From Chara braunii (lineage: Eukaryota > Streptophyta > Charophyceae > Charales > Characeae): a DNA stretch of 24,147 bases. This document shows positions 11,001 to 20,910 of the stretch, piece after piece (the stretch's first letter is position 1; the number at the start of each line of letters is the position of its first letter). Location of the stretch: positions 941,220-965,366 of the forward strand of contig BFEA01000142.1 in the NCBI GenBank assembly GCA_003427395.1. Direction: 5' to 3'. Position numbers and translations under genes: made by a program. The notes under the pieces are model-generated. The model was given only the letters and a program-made list of their open reading frames with translations. It was not told where the DNA came from and ran no database searches.

Positions 11001-11990
11001 ACGCTGGACAACCGCCAAGGGGGGTTGAACACCACACCCTCTTCTATACCCTGCGGGGAGTGGGTGGTACATAGGTTCCTACCTGTGGTGGCAATTGTCT
11101 CTTATTGCCTTGGAGACCAGCTCCATCATCTAGGGCCTGGAGATAAGTCAAGGGGTTTGACTTTGATGGCTGCCACGGACTACAACGTCCAACTATACAA
11201 ATCTAAAAAACAAAGAGTAAAAAGGGATTCCCCTTTTCTCTCAAAACATAATTTGTTTAACCCTTACGCACGATCAAAGTAAGTCGCGCGAATACCCAAG
11301 GCCCATATAAATATATATAAGGGTTACTTATATAGCACGATCACTTCTCACATTCACAGAGGAACTCCTCTCAGCCATATATATGTGTAATTGCAGGCAG
11401 TCACGTCCAGAGTCCGAACCACAAACATACCTGCAATCACATCAAAGATCCAACAAAAGTCTACACACTACACGGGGTTAACTCCAACCATTCTCTGCAC
11501 TCACACCCCTTGCTTTTAGCCATACAAGCCTCACTCTTTGTGCAACTCTCAAGATAAAATACTCAGTATTTTTTTTTAAATGACCATTCAAAATAAAGTC
11601 CGGGCGAAAACACAACAAAACAGTTCAAATCACAAGGTTAAAGCCTTTAGGTTGAGTGGCAGGAGTGAATTGGAGTTGAATCGCAAACCGACGAATCGGC
11701 AACCGACCTGTTATCAGTGATAATAGAAGATGATTCTCGTAGGATCAAGATGAAACTAGTCCAAATCCTGGATCAAACGGTCAAGAGGACCTGTAACATA
11801 AGACACGCCAATCCCCAGACTAACCTATAAGTCCATGGAGAATAATCCCCATATCACGATCTCACTCAAGTCATCCTAATTAACTAAGTCCAAACCTACC
11901 TCAAAACAAATGCTGAAAGAAAGGTAGACCCTGGCAGAATCTCCTTTATACAGAGCGGATTTCTCCAGAATTGCCACCTGTCAAAATATA
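8070..11990. other. Non-coding interior, middle part
   Basis: No gene is visible. Positions about 8200-8350 are AT-rich with many TAATA/ATAAT runs. Positions about 10199-10560 form a GC-rich island with no long frame of convincing composition, and neither rRNA nor tRNA could be identified there. A short CA-rich run occurs near 10708-10733. The rest is A/C-rich sequence without recognisable features. Confidence 0.5.
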
Positions 11991-11999
11991 ATCTAACTT

Positions 12000-12330
12000 C
12001 TTTAAACTAAGAAAATTTCGGCAGCGCTTGCCGTAGGAGAGATACCCTTTCAGAATTTATATCAGCCTCAATATGAAAACATAAATAATCTTTCACATTT
12101 CAAAGTCAAACTTTGTCTAACTCCCTGAATTAGCAAAAATTTTGGCAACACTCCCTTTAGAAAAGGAGACTTCCCAGATTTTTACTAAGCCATATAAAAT
12201 TTAGACAAGTTGAACTTTGGCAAGTCAAAAGTTGACTAACTCTTTGGATTTGCAAAAATTTCGGCAGCGCTTCCCGTAGATAAAATAACTTACAAAATTT
12301 ATACAAAACCATGTATAACAAAAGATCTCA
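12000..12330 (+). repeat. Three diverged ~120-bp direct repeats
   Basis: The motif AAATTTCGGCAGCGCTTCCC and its variants recurs at about 12013, 12137 and 12256. Each copy is followed by a CAGAATTTATA-like block and by a CATATAAAA-like block, giving a period of about 119-124. The middle copy is the most changed (TTGGCAACACTCCC). A weaker trace precedes them near 11930-11990. Non-coding tandem repeats are common in plant Ty3/Gypsy elements of the Tat type. I mention this only as a possible parallel. Confidence 0.75.
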
Positions 12331-12585
12331 GAAGATGCGAGAATTGATCTAAGTAAAAAAATTTAGCTCAGAAAATGGAGGAATTGAAACTAACTCCTAT
12401 GGCTCTAACACGTGACGAGCGACTAAAGCAACTACCTATCAAACTGAAACTCGGACAAAGTAGTAGCCTCACTCAGTCACATGCAGGCCAAACCACAAAG
12501 GCAAGTACTCTCACCATCACAAGTCCACTTATCAAACAATAGTTCATAGTCTCACAATGATTTAACCCCTTATACCCAGCTTACA

Positions 12586-13406
12586 TAAGGCATAAGGTCA
12601 GGTCACCCAAACTTATGGAATGTGCCTTACTTAGCCAGGTATAAAGTCAGGTCACCCAAACTTGTAGAATGAACCTAACTTAGCCAAAGAGTATACACAA
12701 AACAAAGAGCACAACTACTTCTTTCTTCTTTGGGCATGTGACTAGACCATTCTAGTCGCCTTGAACTGCTTAAAATATCCAAGTTATATATATATCTATC
12801 TTCCCTTTATTTTCTAAGGTTGCATACGACTGAACTAACTTAAGTTCAGCCTGCCCCATCTTACCATCAGTTATACTCTTAATTATACTCTCTTCAGGTT
12901 ATGATAAGCTATAGTCAGGTCACCCTAACTAATGGGACCATGCCTGACTAGCCTGTTCATAGATAAGATAGTGAAAAAATATAGTCAAGTTGTAACCTTT
13001 GGATTCCAGCATGTGTGAGGCTTTGAGTCAGACCACCTGAACTTACAGAACAGTCTGACTCTCTGCTTGATTCGTTCCTCGCTGATTCAATTTGTGCGTG
13101 GCACTGGGTTACATCACCTAAACTTATAGAATGGTATGCCCTCTGTCAAGTTCATTTTTCCCAGAATAAACAGGAAGAGGTTGAGCCATCTAAACTTATA
13201 AAATGGCTCAGAACCAAATAAACAGAGGAAAACCCAAAATAAACAAGGCAACCAAAGCACCTGAACTTACAGAATGCACTTGGTTCCTGAAAAGTTCAAT
13301 CACAATTAGCCCTCTTAAGTCAGAGCAACCATATCACCTAAACTTATAGAATGATCTGATTCTCAATGCAAATTCACGTCACTAGGTCTCCCCAAACTTA
13401 TGGGGA
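12586..13406 (+). repeat. Cluster of hairpins with shared AACTTA loop
   Basis: At least nine short hairpins lie within ~820 bases. Most have the loop AACTTA closed by a short inner stem that varies in a paired way: CTG/CAG (13037-13048, 13261-13272), CTA/TAG (13118-13129, 13338-13349), CCA/TGG (12607-12618) and TCCCCA/TGGGGA (13389-13406). Outer arms differ from copy to copy yet remain complementary. Examples are GAGTCAGAC with GTCTGACTC (13025-13033/13053-13061), TGAGCCAT with ATGGCTCA (13182-13189/13203-13210), TAGTCAGG with CCTGACTA (12912-12919/12943-12950), and CTGAACT with AGTTCAG (12830-12836/12843-12849). A loop-less relative, GACTAGA/TCTAGTC, lies at 12740-12757. The function is unknown. 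They could be RNA structures of the element, or small fold-back insertions. Confidence 0.85.
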
Positions 13407-13879
13407 CTTCTCGTCCTTAATGACCCAGTCAAACTCTAACGTAATACTGCCTTCCCATCCTGCCCTTTCCCAGATGCAATCTCTTTAAATAATTTGTTTT
13501 CACTTAATCAACAAGCTGAAGCTGAAATTCTGTTTACATTCCTTTACTTAATCTGGTTTTATGCTGAAAGTTCAAAAGTCAAAGTATGATACATGCAACA
13601 TACTTAGTCAAAACACAATGGGTAGTACAGAAAGGGACTATAATCTAGGTTTTTAGAGGGGAAACAATGGTTACCTTTCAGTTCCCTGCCTCCATAACTC
13701 CTCCTGAGTTCCGGCAGAGCTCCCACAATCGGTGGGATGACTCCCCACAGAGTCTTGCTGCGGTCCTACGGGTTGCAATCCCACCTGCCGAGTGAAGGTT
13801 AACGGGCATACTAATATTCAACATTTATAGTCTGAACGTTCAGCTTTTATACACAATTGGGCACGGACACTCGGATAGA
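13407..13879. other. Non-coding spacer
   Basis: I see no gene. The part at about 13685-13800 is richer in C and G and contains CCGGCAGAGCTCCC, which is reminiscent of the CGGCAGCGCTTCCC motif of the direct repeats at 12000-12330. No other structure was found. Confidence 0.5.
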
Positions 13880-15290
13880 GTGCAGGGGGGGGGGGTGTCA
13901 GAATCTTCACTGTTCCTACACACTCGGACAAGGGGGGGATATACTTCAAAATTTTCAGCATCTTCACCACTTCAGAATATTCAAAATCTTCAGCGTTCTA
14001 CACACTTGTATAAGGGGGCGAACGCTAAAGATTTTAAAAATTTCGAAGTGGTGAAAATGCTGAAGATTCGGACCCGCCCCTTAAAAAAACAAAACAGGGG
14101 GAGGAGGGGGGGGGGGGTTGGAAACTTCAGTGTTTCCATCACTTCATAATTTTCAGAATCTTCAGCCTTCCTATACACTCGGACAGAGGGGGGTGTATTT
14201 CATAATTTTTAGCATCTTCACCACTTCAGAATCTTCAGCGTTTCTACATACTCAGACAGGGGGTGAACACTAAAGATTCTGAAACTTCTGAAGTGGTGAA
14301 AACGCTGAAGATTCACAACCCTCCGGCTTAAAAAAACAAAACAAGGGGAGAGGGGGGGGGGCTCAGAATCTTCAGTGTTTCCACCACTTCACAATTTTCA
14401 TAATCTTCAGAATTCCTACACACTCGGATAGAGAGAGGTGTACTTCAAAATTTTCAGCATCTTCACCACTGCAGATGTTCAAAATCTTTAGCGTTTCTAT
14501 ACACTTGTACAAGGGGGCGAACGCTGAAGAATCTGAAAATTCTGAAGTGGTGAAAACGTTGAAGATTCGTAACACCCCCCCTTAAAAAAACAAAACAGGG
14601 GGAATGATGGTGGTTCAGAATCTTCAGTGTTTCCACGACTTCACAATTTTCATAATCTTCAGCGCTCCTACAGACTCGGACAAAGGGGGGTGTACTTCAA
14701 AATTTTCAGCATCTTTACCACTTCAGAATCTTCAAAATCTTCAACGTTTCTACATACTCAGACAGGGGGGTGAACGCTGGGGATTATGAAAATTCTGAAG
14801 TGGTGAAAACGCTGAAGATTCGGAACTCCCCCCCCCTTAAAAAAAAAAAACAGGGGGAAGAGGGGGGGAGGTTCAGAATCTTCAGCGTTTCCACCACTTC
14901 ACAATTTTCAGAATCTTCAGCGTTCCTCTACACTCGGACAAAGGGGGTGTACTTCAGAATTTTCAGCATCTTCACCACTTCAGAATCTTCAGAATTTTCA
15001 ATGTTTCTACATACTCAGACAGGGGGGTGAACGCTGGAGATTATGAAAATTATGAAGTGGTGAAAACGATGAAGATTCGGAACTCCCCTCCCGTAAAAAA
15101 ACAAAACAGGGGGAAGGGGGGGGGGGGGGTTCAGAATCTTCAACGTTTCCACCACTTCACAATTTTCAGAATCTTCAGCGTTCCTATACACTCGGACAGA
15201 GGGGGGTGTACTTCAGAATTTTCAGCATCTTCACCGCTTCAGAATCTTCAGAATCTTCAGCGTTTCTATACATTCAGACAGGGAGATAAA
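13880..15290 (+). repeat. Tandem array of ~250-bp units with inverted arms
   Basis: About six units start with a CAGAATCTTCAGYGTTTCC-like block at 13899, ~14119, 14364, 14616, 14874 and 15132. The spacing grows from 220 to a steady 258. Within each complete unit, the first ~50 bases are complementary to a later ~50-base block. In the unit at 14874 the arms lie at about 14872-14924 and 15028-15083. Each unit can therefore fold into a long hairpin with a ~100-base loop. Units are separated by a C-run, an A-run and a G-run, for example around 14826-14872, which also allows a small hairpin or G-quadruplex. The last unit lacks its 3' arm. Open frames here are by-products of the repeat. Confidence 0.92.
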
Positions 15291-16102
15291 AGTTGAACAT
15301 TTTAAAGATTAATTCAACGTAGAGGTATTCCGCATTTTCAACACGTCTGAAATCGTTGAAACTCTACTTCAGAAAACTTCAAAAATGCTGAAAGATCTCA
15401 AGTTCAAAATTAGTTTCAGCGAAGATTCGAAGTGTCGCTGAGCATGTGTGGCCTGCCGCCTTCTCCTCGTAACAGGACTAGACTCAGAGTAACAAGGGCA
15501 GAAGGAGAGGATTCAGACGCTCGAGATACAGGAGAGGGATAAACTCAACTCCCAGCAGAGGGCCTTGTTACCTTTATACGCCTGAGGGCCCCGCAATGGC
15601 AGCCAAAATGCTTTGTAGCTCGGTCAATTCCCAGAGTCAAACTGTCGACTGTCGGCTCCTCAAAACGCAAAATCCGCCGACTCAACTTCTCCATTCCTAT
15701 GATTAAAACAATGACCATGATACGATCCTGTCTCCTGACAGGACTCACGATAGCTCAACTCAATTAGAGTGAGTGGCGTACCCGAGCACATCAGATAGAA
15801 GACACGCCCACACCCTACGGTCCGTCCGCAACTACGTTGCTCAATACAATGAGTCGTACTCTAGCCAAAAGGTAGATCTGCAATTTCGTGGCTGGTCTGT
15901 TACCGCACAGGCTGGTTGGACGAGGGGCGCATCAGCCAGTAAACAAGGCTGCAATCTCCACAACTCGCTTCCCCAGCCCTTTGGCGAAACACAACAAGCG
16001 GTGTCCAACTAACAATCAGCTATTCACAGTGAAGTTCGGCAGCAGCAGCGGTGAAAGACGAACAGTCCCACGGCCATAGCAGACTGTCAGTGACTTGCCT
16101 CA
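15291..16102. other. Non-coding spacer before the right large repeat
   Basis: No supported gene is present. The first part (15300-15430) continues the CTTCAGAA/TTGAA vocabulary of the array in degenerate form. The remainder is mixed sequence with short open frames on both strands. No polypurine tract precedes 16103, as an LTR model on the plus strand would require. The 9-mer CTGTCAGTG at 16084-16092 is the inverse of CACTGACAG at 19183-19191. Confidence 0.5.
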
Positions 16103-16547
16103 GCAACCAGCAGCGCCCCCCCCCGTCAACTAACAGGTAAGCCTCCAATCGCTCGGTTACCTCATGCGGCTTCCGCCGGTAGTGTGGGCAAGGTCGACTG
16201 GATCTATCACCGGGAAATGATCCGGTGCACCCGCCTTCCTTGTACGTTGCTCAGTCTACATTCATGATGCTACCGCCTTCTACTTCATAACGCACGAGAT
16301 TGGTGGTGCGGTCAGATCCGTGCACATTCGTTCGGCATGGCGGCAAAACCACTGTCCGCAATCATGGGAACAAGCACCCCGATCGGGTAAGTACCCGGCC
16401 CCCTTCTTGCTCCCGTCCCCCTCGTTGTTGTCTTATGTCCCCCGTTTCTGAGTGCGTTACAGACGTACCTGGCCTTCTACTCGGCCAGATTCACACTACT
16501 CTGCGGCCAAATGCATGCCGGTAGGAAAGCTCCCTCTTACCCTCTTT

Positions 16548-16628
<81 letters not shown>

Positions 16629-17116
16629 TCCGAGGTGAGCAGGGTCAGGGTGAGTCTTCCGCTAAAACGGAAGGCGACTCACTACTATTCCAAAGGTCAT
16701 TGGAACGAGCCGTTATGACTCTAGCACTAAAACCCGACCAAAAACATTCAGTGTTTTGCCTTTTATTCCTGGGGCAGCTGCTGCGCAACTCCATTTTCCT
16801 ACACCGCCTAGCCTACTTTCTTCCTTCCAGAACAAACACCACCATCGAACTCGCGGTATCCCGAAACCCCCGAAACGCACTTTCCCTCACCCGATTTCAT
16901 CAAGAATCGGGGGAGTTTCATGTTGCCCGTTCCCTCCATATCCGCTTCTCAACACGTCCGCGCACGAGCTTTCTACTCTAAAACTTAATCTACTAACTCT
17001 CTCTCCAATCTTACTTCACGGTCATGCTCGCCCCAGCCTAAACCCTCTACTTTAATTCCTTTCGCGGTCGCTTTCACTAGGAATCGACTAATACTCTCAG
17101 TTTTCCATCTTCTCTA
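16103..17116 (+). repeat. Segment A of the large repeat, right copy
   Basis: This is the counterpart of 1928-3072 in opposite orientation. It begins at GCAACC (16103-16108), where the left copy changes from A to B. It lacks the MITE found in the left copy but has a much longer dinucleotide tract. Blocks near 16970-17060 resemble blocks near 17150-17220, which suggests an older internal duplication. Open frames up to 156 codons are explained by the TC tract or by unselected sequence. I call no gene. Confidence 0.9.
16555..16624. repeat. (TC)35 microsatellite
   Basis: A perfect 70-base TC run inside segment A. The equivalent run in the left copy has nine units. In frame it encodes Leu-Ser repeats, which inflate nearby open frames. 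Confidence 0.97.
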
Positions 17117-17489
17117 TCTCCTTCACTTCGCCATAGCCCCGGCGCACCACTTTTCTCTACTAAGTCTTAATCTACCAACTTCTCTCTAGAACTAACCTCA
17201 TAATCTGGTTCACCCGACCAAAAAATGTTGAAGTGGCCTCCTCCTTCTCTTGATTCCGTTAGGATTCGAGTGATTCAATCGCTTCTTCACTTTTATACAC
17301 CCGTTTTCTTCCCCGCCGTCGTTCTCACTCCTTTCCTATTCAAACCCGGATGCACCTGGCGCGATTTAGCATCCAGGTTCACTCTGCTTCCTCCGCTACC
17401 CTGTCGTCTCCTCTCTCTCTTCCTTGAAATATCGTACCCCCTTCGTCTCGTTCTTCCTTCGTTTTCTCCTCTGAGTGTTTTTGGCGAGG
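17117..17489 (+). other. Right-copy sequence between A and B, absent at left
   Basis: This pyrimidine-rich stretch joins A to B in the right copy and has no match in the left copy, where A and B abut. It contains a partial echo of 16735-17060 (ACCCGACCAAAAA recurs near 17212). I see no gene in it. Confidence 0.7.
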
Positions 17490-19192
17490 GGTTGCACCGA
17501 GATTCAAATACTTCCCGCTAGCCCTTTCCTGATGCTAGCACTTTGCTCCAGCTACTAGCCCAGCGTCTGCCCCGACGTCTCCCTGTCCATAGCACTCGGC
17601 CTTAGTGCCGCGCAGTAGAACTGCTCACTGCCCTCGTCTATCCTGAATGGAAACTTCGGAGGGAACCAACTACTAGCCGAACCGTCAATCTTCCGGCCCC
17701 CCTCCTTTCTGCGCTCGTCTCGCTGGCTGCTTCACTGGGTGCGCCTCTCTGCAGCGATTGAGTTCGAGTGTCCAGCGCCCCGGGACTTCCAAGGGAACCA
17801 ACCACCAGTCGGTTCGATTAGTCTCTTACCCTTATACCCAAGCCCGGCGATCAATCGGCATATAGCGACAGCCTTGCGGCCTCCCCGATGCTGACCCTGC
17901 CCCGCTCTGTGTCACCCCGCCTTGTTTCTCCGGCCAGCGTCCTGTTAAACAGTAGCGGCCCCGCAGTCCGCTGCTTAGAGATATGCCGTTAGCTCCCCCC
18001 TTTGCTGCACAGCGCTACTCATTCAGCCCCGCCGTCTGTCGCAAGGGAATGGAGGGGAGGCACTGTGACTGGCCTATCGGAGAGGCCCGACCCCGATGTT
18101 GTCAGCTCGCCCCTAGCCATTATCACCTACCTGTTGTAGCAGGCATCGCCCCTGTTAGTGGGCGCAACCCTTGCATGTTCCGTCATTAGAGGCTTAAGCA
18201 CGAACGTGGCTGCTACGGAGTTCCCCAAAACACAATAATGGGATAACTTCGACGCAGCCACGAAGAGAGTTCGCAGCCGCATTTCAGGCAATACCGTGAA
18301 TACAACACACCCCCACGCGACCTCACCGGACCCGGAACGTGGGTTATATACCATCCGCATTGACAGCCCCTTTTACCTCTAGTGCAATTACAACTCAGAC
18401 CCTGACGGCGCCGTAGCCTTTCCTTGCTACGGCATAATACCGGACTTTCACCAGCGTCCTGAACCCGCGGACCCGTCGGATGAGGTGCGCACTCAAGGTT
18501 CTTGATTGTCGTGACGGCCATAAAACCCGGCGTCACTTCTGAATTAGGAAACCGTCAGGGCCTAAAGATAAAAGTAACATAACGAAATATATTTAGAACT
18601 TTTTAACTGTCAGCATACGACAGACGAGGAAAGGAAAACGCCAATACCATTCCAGCGTTGCCGACCACAAAACCAAGGGAGATGGCCATGCCAAGCTCCT
18701 ATGTCGTCGCCGCTCGATCTCGCTCCCTGAATCCCTCCGATGAAAATCCGACACTCTCACCAATAGTGCTAGGCCCAAGTCTGGGTGTAGTTTTGACGGA
18801 CGTCTACATAAACGAATACTGCGCGACGCGCAGACCTACCGAGTCGCTTTCAGAACAACCCAGTTGTCGATGTCGTCCTCCGCACGAATGCATGAGTCGC
18901 AGGTAAGTGCACCAGTCAAACGACAACAATCTATTTAGTCTTAGTTTAATCAAAAATAAAAAATTCGGTCGGCGCCCACGCCGGCCCTTCAGTCATCAAG
19001 GATAACAAGACATCACGCAAGCCTTGAGTCTACGCGCCCACACACTCTCTATTCTCATCAGCCATCTAGTCAGCCTTGCCCACAAACGCAGTCGCGCCTC
19101 GCGCGGTATTCTTAAACTTTAATCCATACTTAATTTCTGTCACTTGCAAAAACCTGGGCGGATACCCTTGTAAGGGTATTCGCACTGACAGC
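17490..19192 (+). repeat. Segment B of the large repeat, right copy
   Basis: Direct copy of 3067-4738, starting at GGTTGC (17490-17495) and ending at GACAGC (19187-19192). Near the 3' end it keeps about 24 bases, including a strong hairpin, that the left copy has lost. The minus-strand open frame 18213-18536 parallels 3695-4108 but is shorter, and shows no sign of protein conservation. No gene is called. Confidence 0.92.
19158..19183 (+). repeat. Hairpin near the 3' end of right segment B
   Basis: GCGGATACCCTT pairs with AAGGGTATTCGC across the two bases GT, with one G-T wobble, so as a DNA cruciform the core is ATACCCTT/AAGGGTAT. A two-base loop is tight, so the end pairs would open. The left copy lacks the 5' arm, consistent with deletion between CTTGCAA and CTTGTAA. 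Confidence 0.75.
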
Positions 19193-20581
19193 GGAGAGAC
19201 TATGGATCAGGCGCAAGTCTGGCAGACGGAAGAAGGAGAGAGGTCAAGGGAGGGAGGTAAGAGAAATGGAGACTCACTTGCGTCTGCCATGCCAACAAAG
19301 CCTCCAGTCGACAATGACCGAGTGACAACGCGCAAACCATTCGATGTAGCTTAGCCATCCAAGTTCCACAAAAGTGGAAAATGCCTCAAACACACATTGC
19401 AGCAAGCCACGTCGAAATTCACAAGACAACTCACGTAACACCAAGTTCACAAAGCACGTAGCACCAAGCTCATGTAGTACCAAAGCCCAAAGCATCAACG
19501 AGCAATGACCGTTCGTTAAGCAAGAATCAACGATCCAAAGGAACGTTTCCACCACGATGTTACCTAGCGAGTACACAGGCCTGGACACATTTTCACAGAA
19601 ACAGTCCGCTGCGCTAAAAGTGAGCCGCCGATCCTAGCATCCAAAGGTTAGCAGTAGATGAAAAAGAACGTTATCGACGCACAGCGTTATGGATTATCGG
19701 CACGCAATTTAACACATTTAGGAGTTTGGGGTTGATTGTTGTATGACAACTCTCGCAGTAGTACTGAAGAAGGGAATGATTGCTGCTACTACACTGAGGG
19801 CACACTGTGCGGTGCAACCTCTTCAACACCTCCATAGGTCTTGTCAGCACACTTTCTGAAGAATTGACAAACATTGCTTTGACTTTCTCAACCAGCCAAT
19901 CGGAGAAAAGAAGTGTCTAGGCATGAGACATGAGGACCTGAAATCACATCAAAAAGAGCACGGCGGAAAATTTCAAAATCGAGACACATGACAAAGACAA
20001 ACAACACATAAACCAAAATCGAAGGAAACTCATGGATAAACAATGGTATCACCGACCCATTGACACATCAGGAAATGAAGCGATGTCGAAGACAGCACTG
20101 TGAAAATAATACAAACCCCAAACAACGAACAAAAACAAACAACGCACAGAGCTTGACTGGATCTTGGCTGTTGTAACTCCTGATGAGTCGGTAAAACTCC
20201 AACGAAATAGTATGTCACACAGTCACAGTCCAGTTAGTCATAACCCCTTGTTTGCTCTCCTCTTCTCGCTCTCTACCTATCTGGCAAATTTCATAGTGAC
20301 GGAGCAATGAAGAAGTAATGGACATGCTTCTGGATAAACGAGAAACATTATATGCTCTTACATTCTCTGTTTGTATCTCTGGCCCCTCAACATGGAGTGC
20401 CTAAAGCAGCATCACTAGTGTTACCACTGTTATGTGCACAGCAATGCCCAAACGTTATTAGATGGATGCAAAGCATTGTGCACACAGACAATCAAGGGGT
20501 GTGACACTCTCACGCTCAAGTAGTTAAAGGAGGAAGTTTTGAGGGTGGGATGGAGATAAATGAAGACAAGAGGTTTCAGAC
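19193..20581. other. Non-coding stretch right of the large repeat
   Basis: No convincing gene. Short frames on both strands (for example 19274-19588 minus) have no recognisable domain. Inverted pairs lie at 19212-19218/19276-19282 (CGCAAGT/ACTTGCG) and 19220-19228/19281-19289 (TGGCAGACG/CGTCTGCCA). They interleave and cannot both form as simple stems. Confidence 0.5.

Positions 20582-20637
<56 letters not shown>
20582..20637. repeat. (GA)n microsatellite
   Basis: A GA run of 56 bases, broken once by an extra A near 20598. Confidence 0.96.
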
Positions 20638-20639
<2 letters not shown>

Positions 20640-20699
20640 AGTACCCTCTTACTTTCAGGCTCAACAAAATGCATTTTTTTGATATTCTAAACAGTTCTG

Positions 20700-20910
20700 G
20701 GTGAACTGGTGGTGCACCCAGCCCACAACCCACCATCCACCGCCTGCAGCCCACAGGGTACATTGCATCTCATAAAGCCATATAGTACTCCACCCAGCCC
20801 TTTCCGTACTATACCCTGCTCTAACAATACAACACTTACTCCATCCAGCCAGCACAATACCACACCCAACCCACATAACACCACACCCAGCCAGCAGGAT
20901 CGTACACAAA
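20700..20910 (+). repeat. C/A-rich degenerate repeat (CCACACCCAGCC-like)
   Basis: Variants of CACCCAGCC and CCACACCCA recur many times with irregular spacing, for example near 20715, 20790, 20865 and 20884. This is cryptic simple sequence. It creates open frames on both strands (20661-20944), which I reject. Confidence 0.7.

Noticed and set aside
13880-15290. CRISPR-like array
   Set aside because: The repeats are full tandem units of ~250 bp with no unique spacers, in a eukaryotic context.
4739-16102. Canonical LTR retrotransposon with gag-pol
   Set aside because: No reverse transcriptase, integrase or protease motif was visible in any open frame, and LTR termini, primer-binding site and polypurine tract are lacking.
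16452-16981. Long plus-strand frames with Leu-Ser repeats
   Set aside because: They are products of the (TC)35 tract, which is open in several frames at once.
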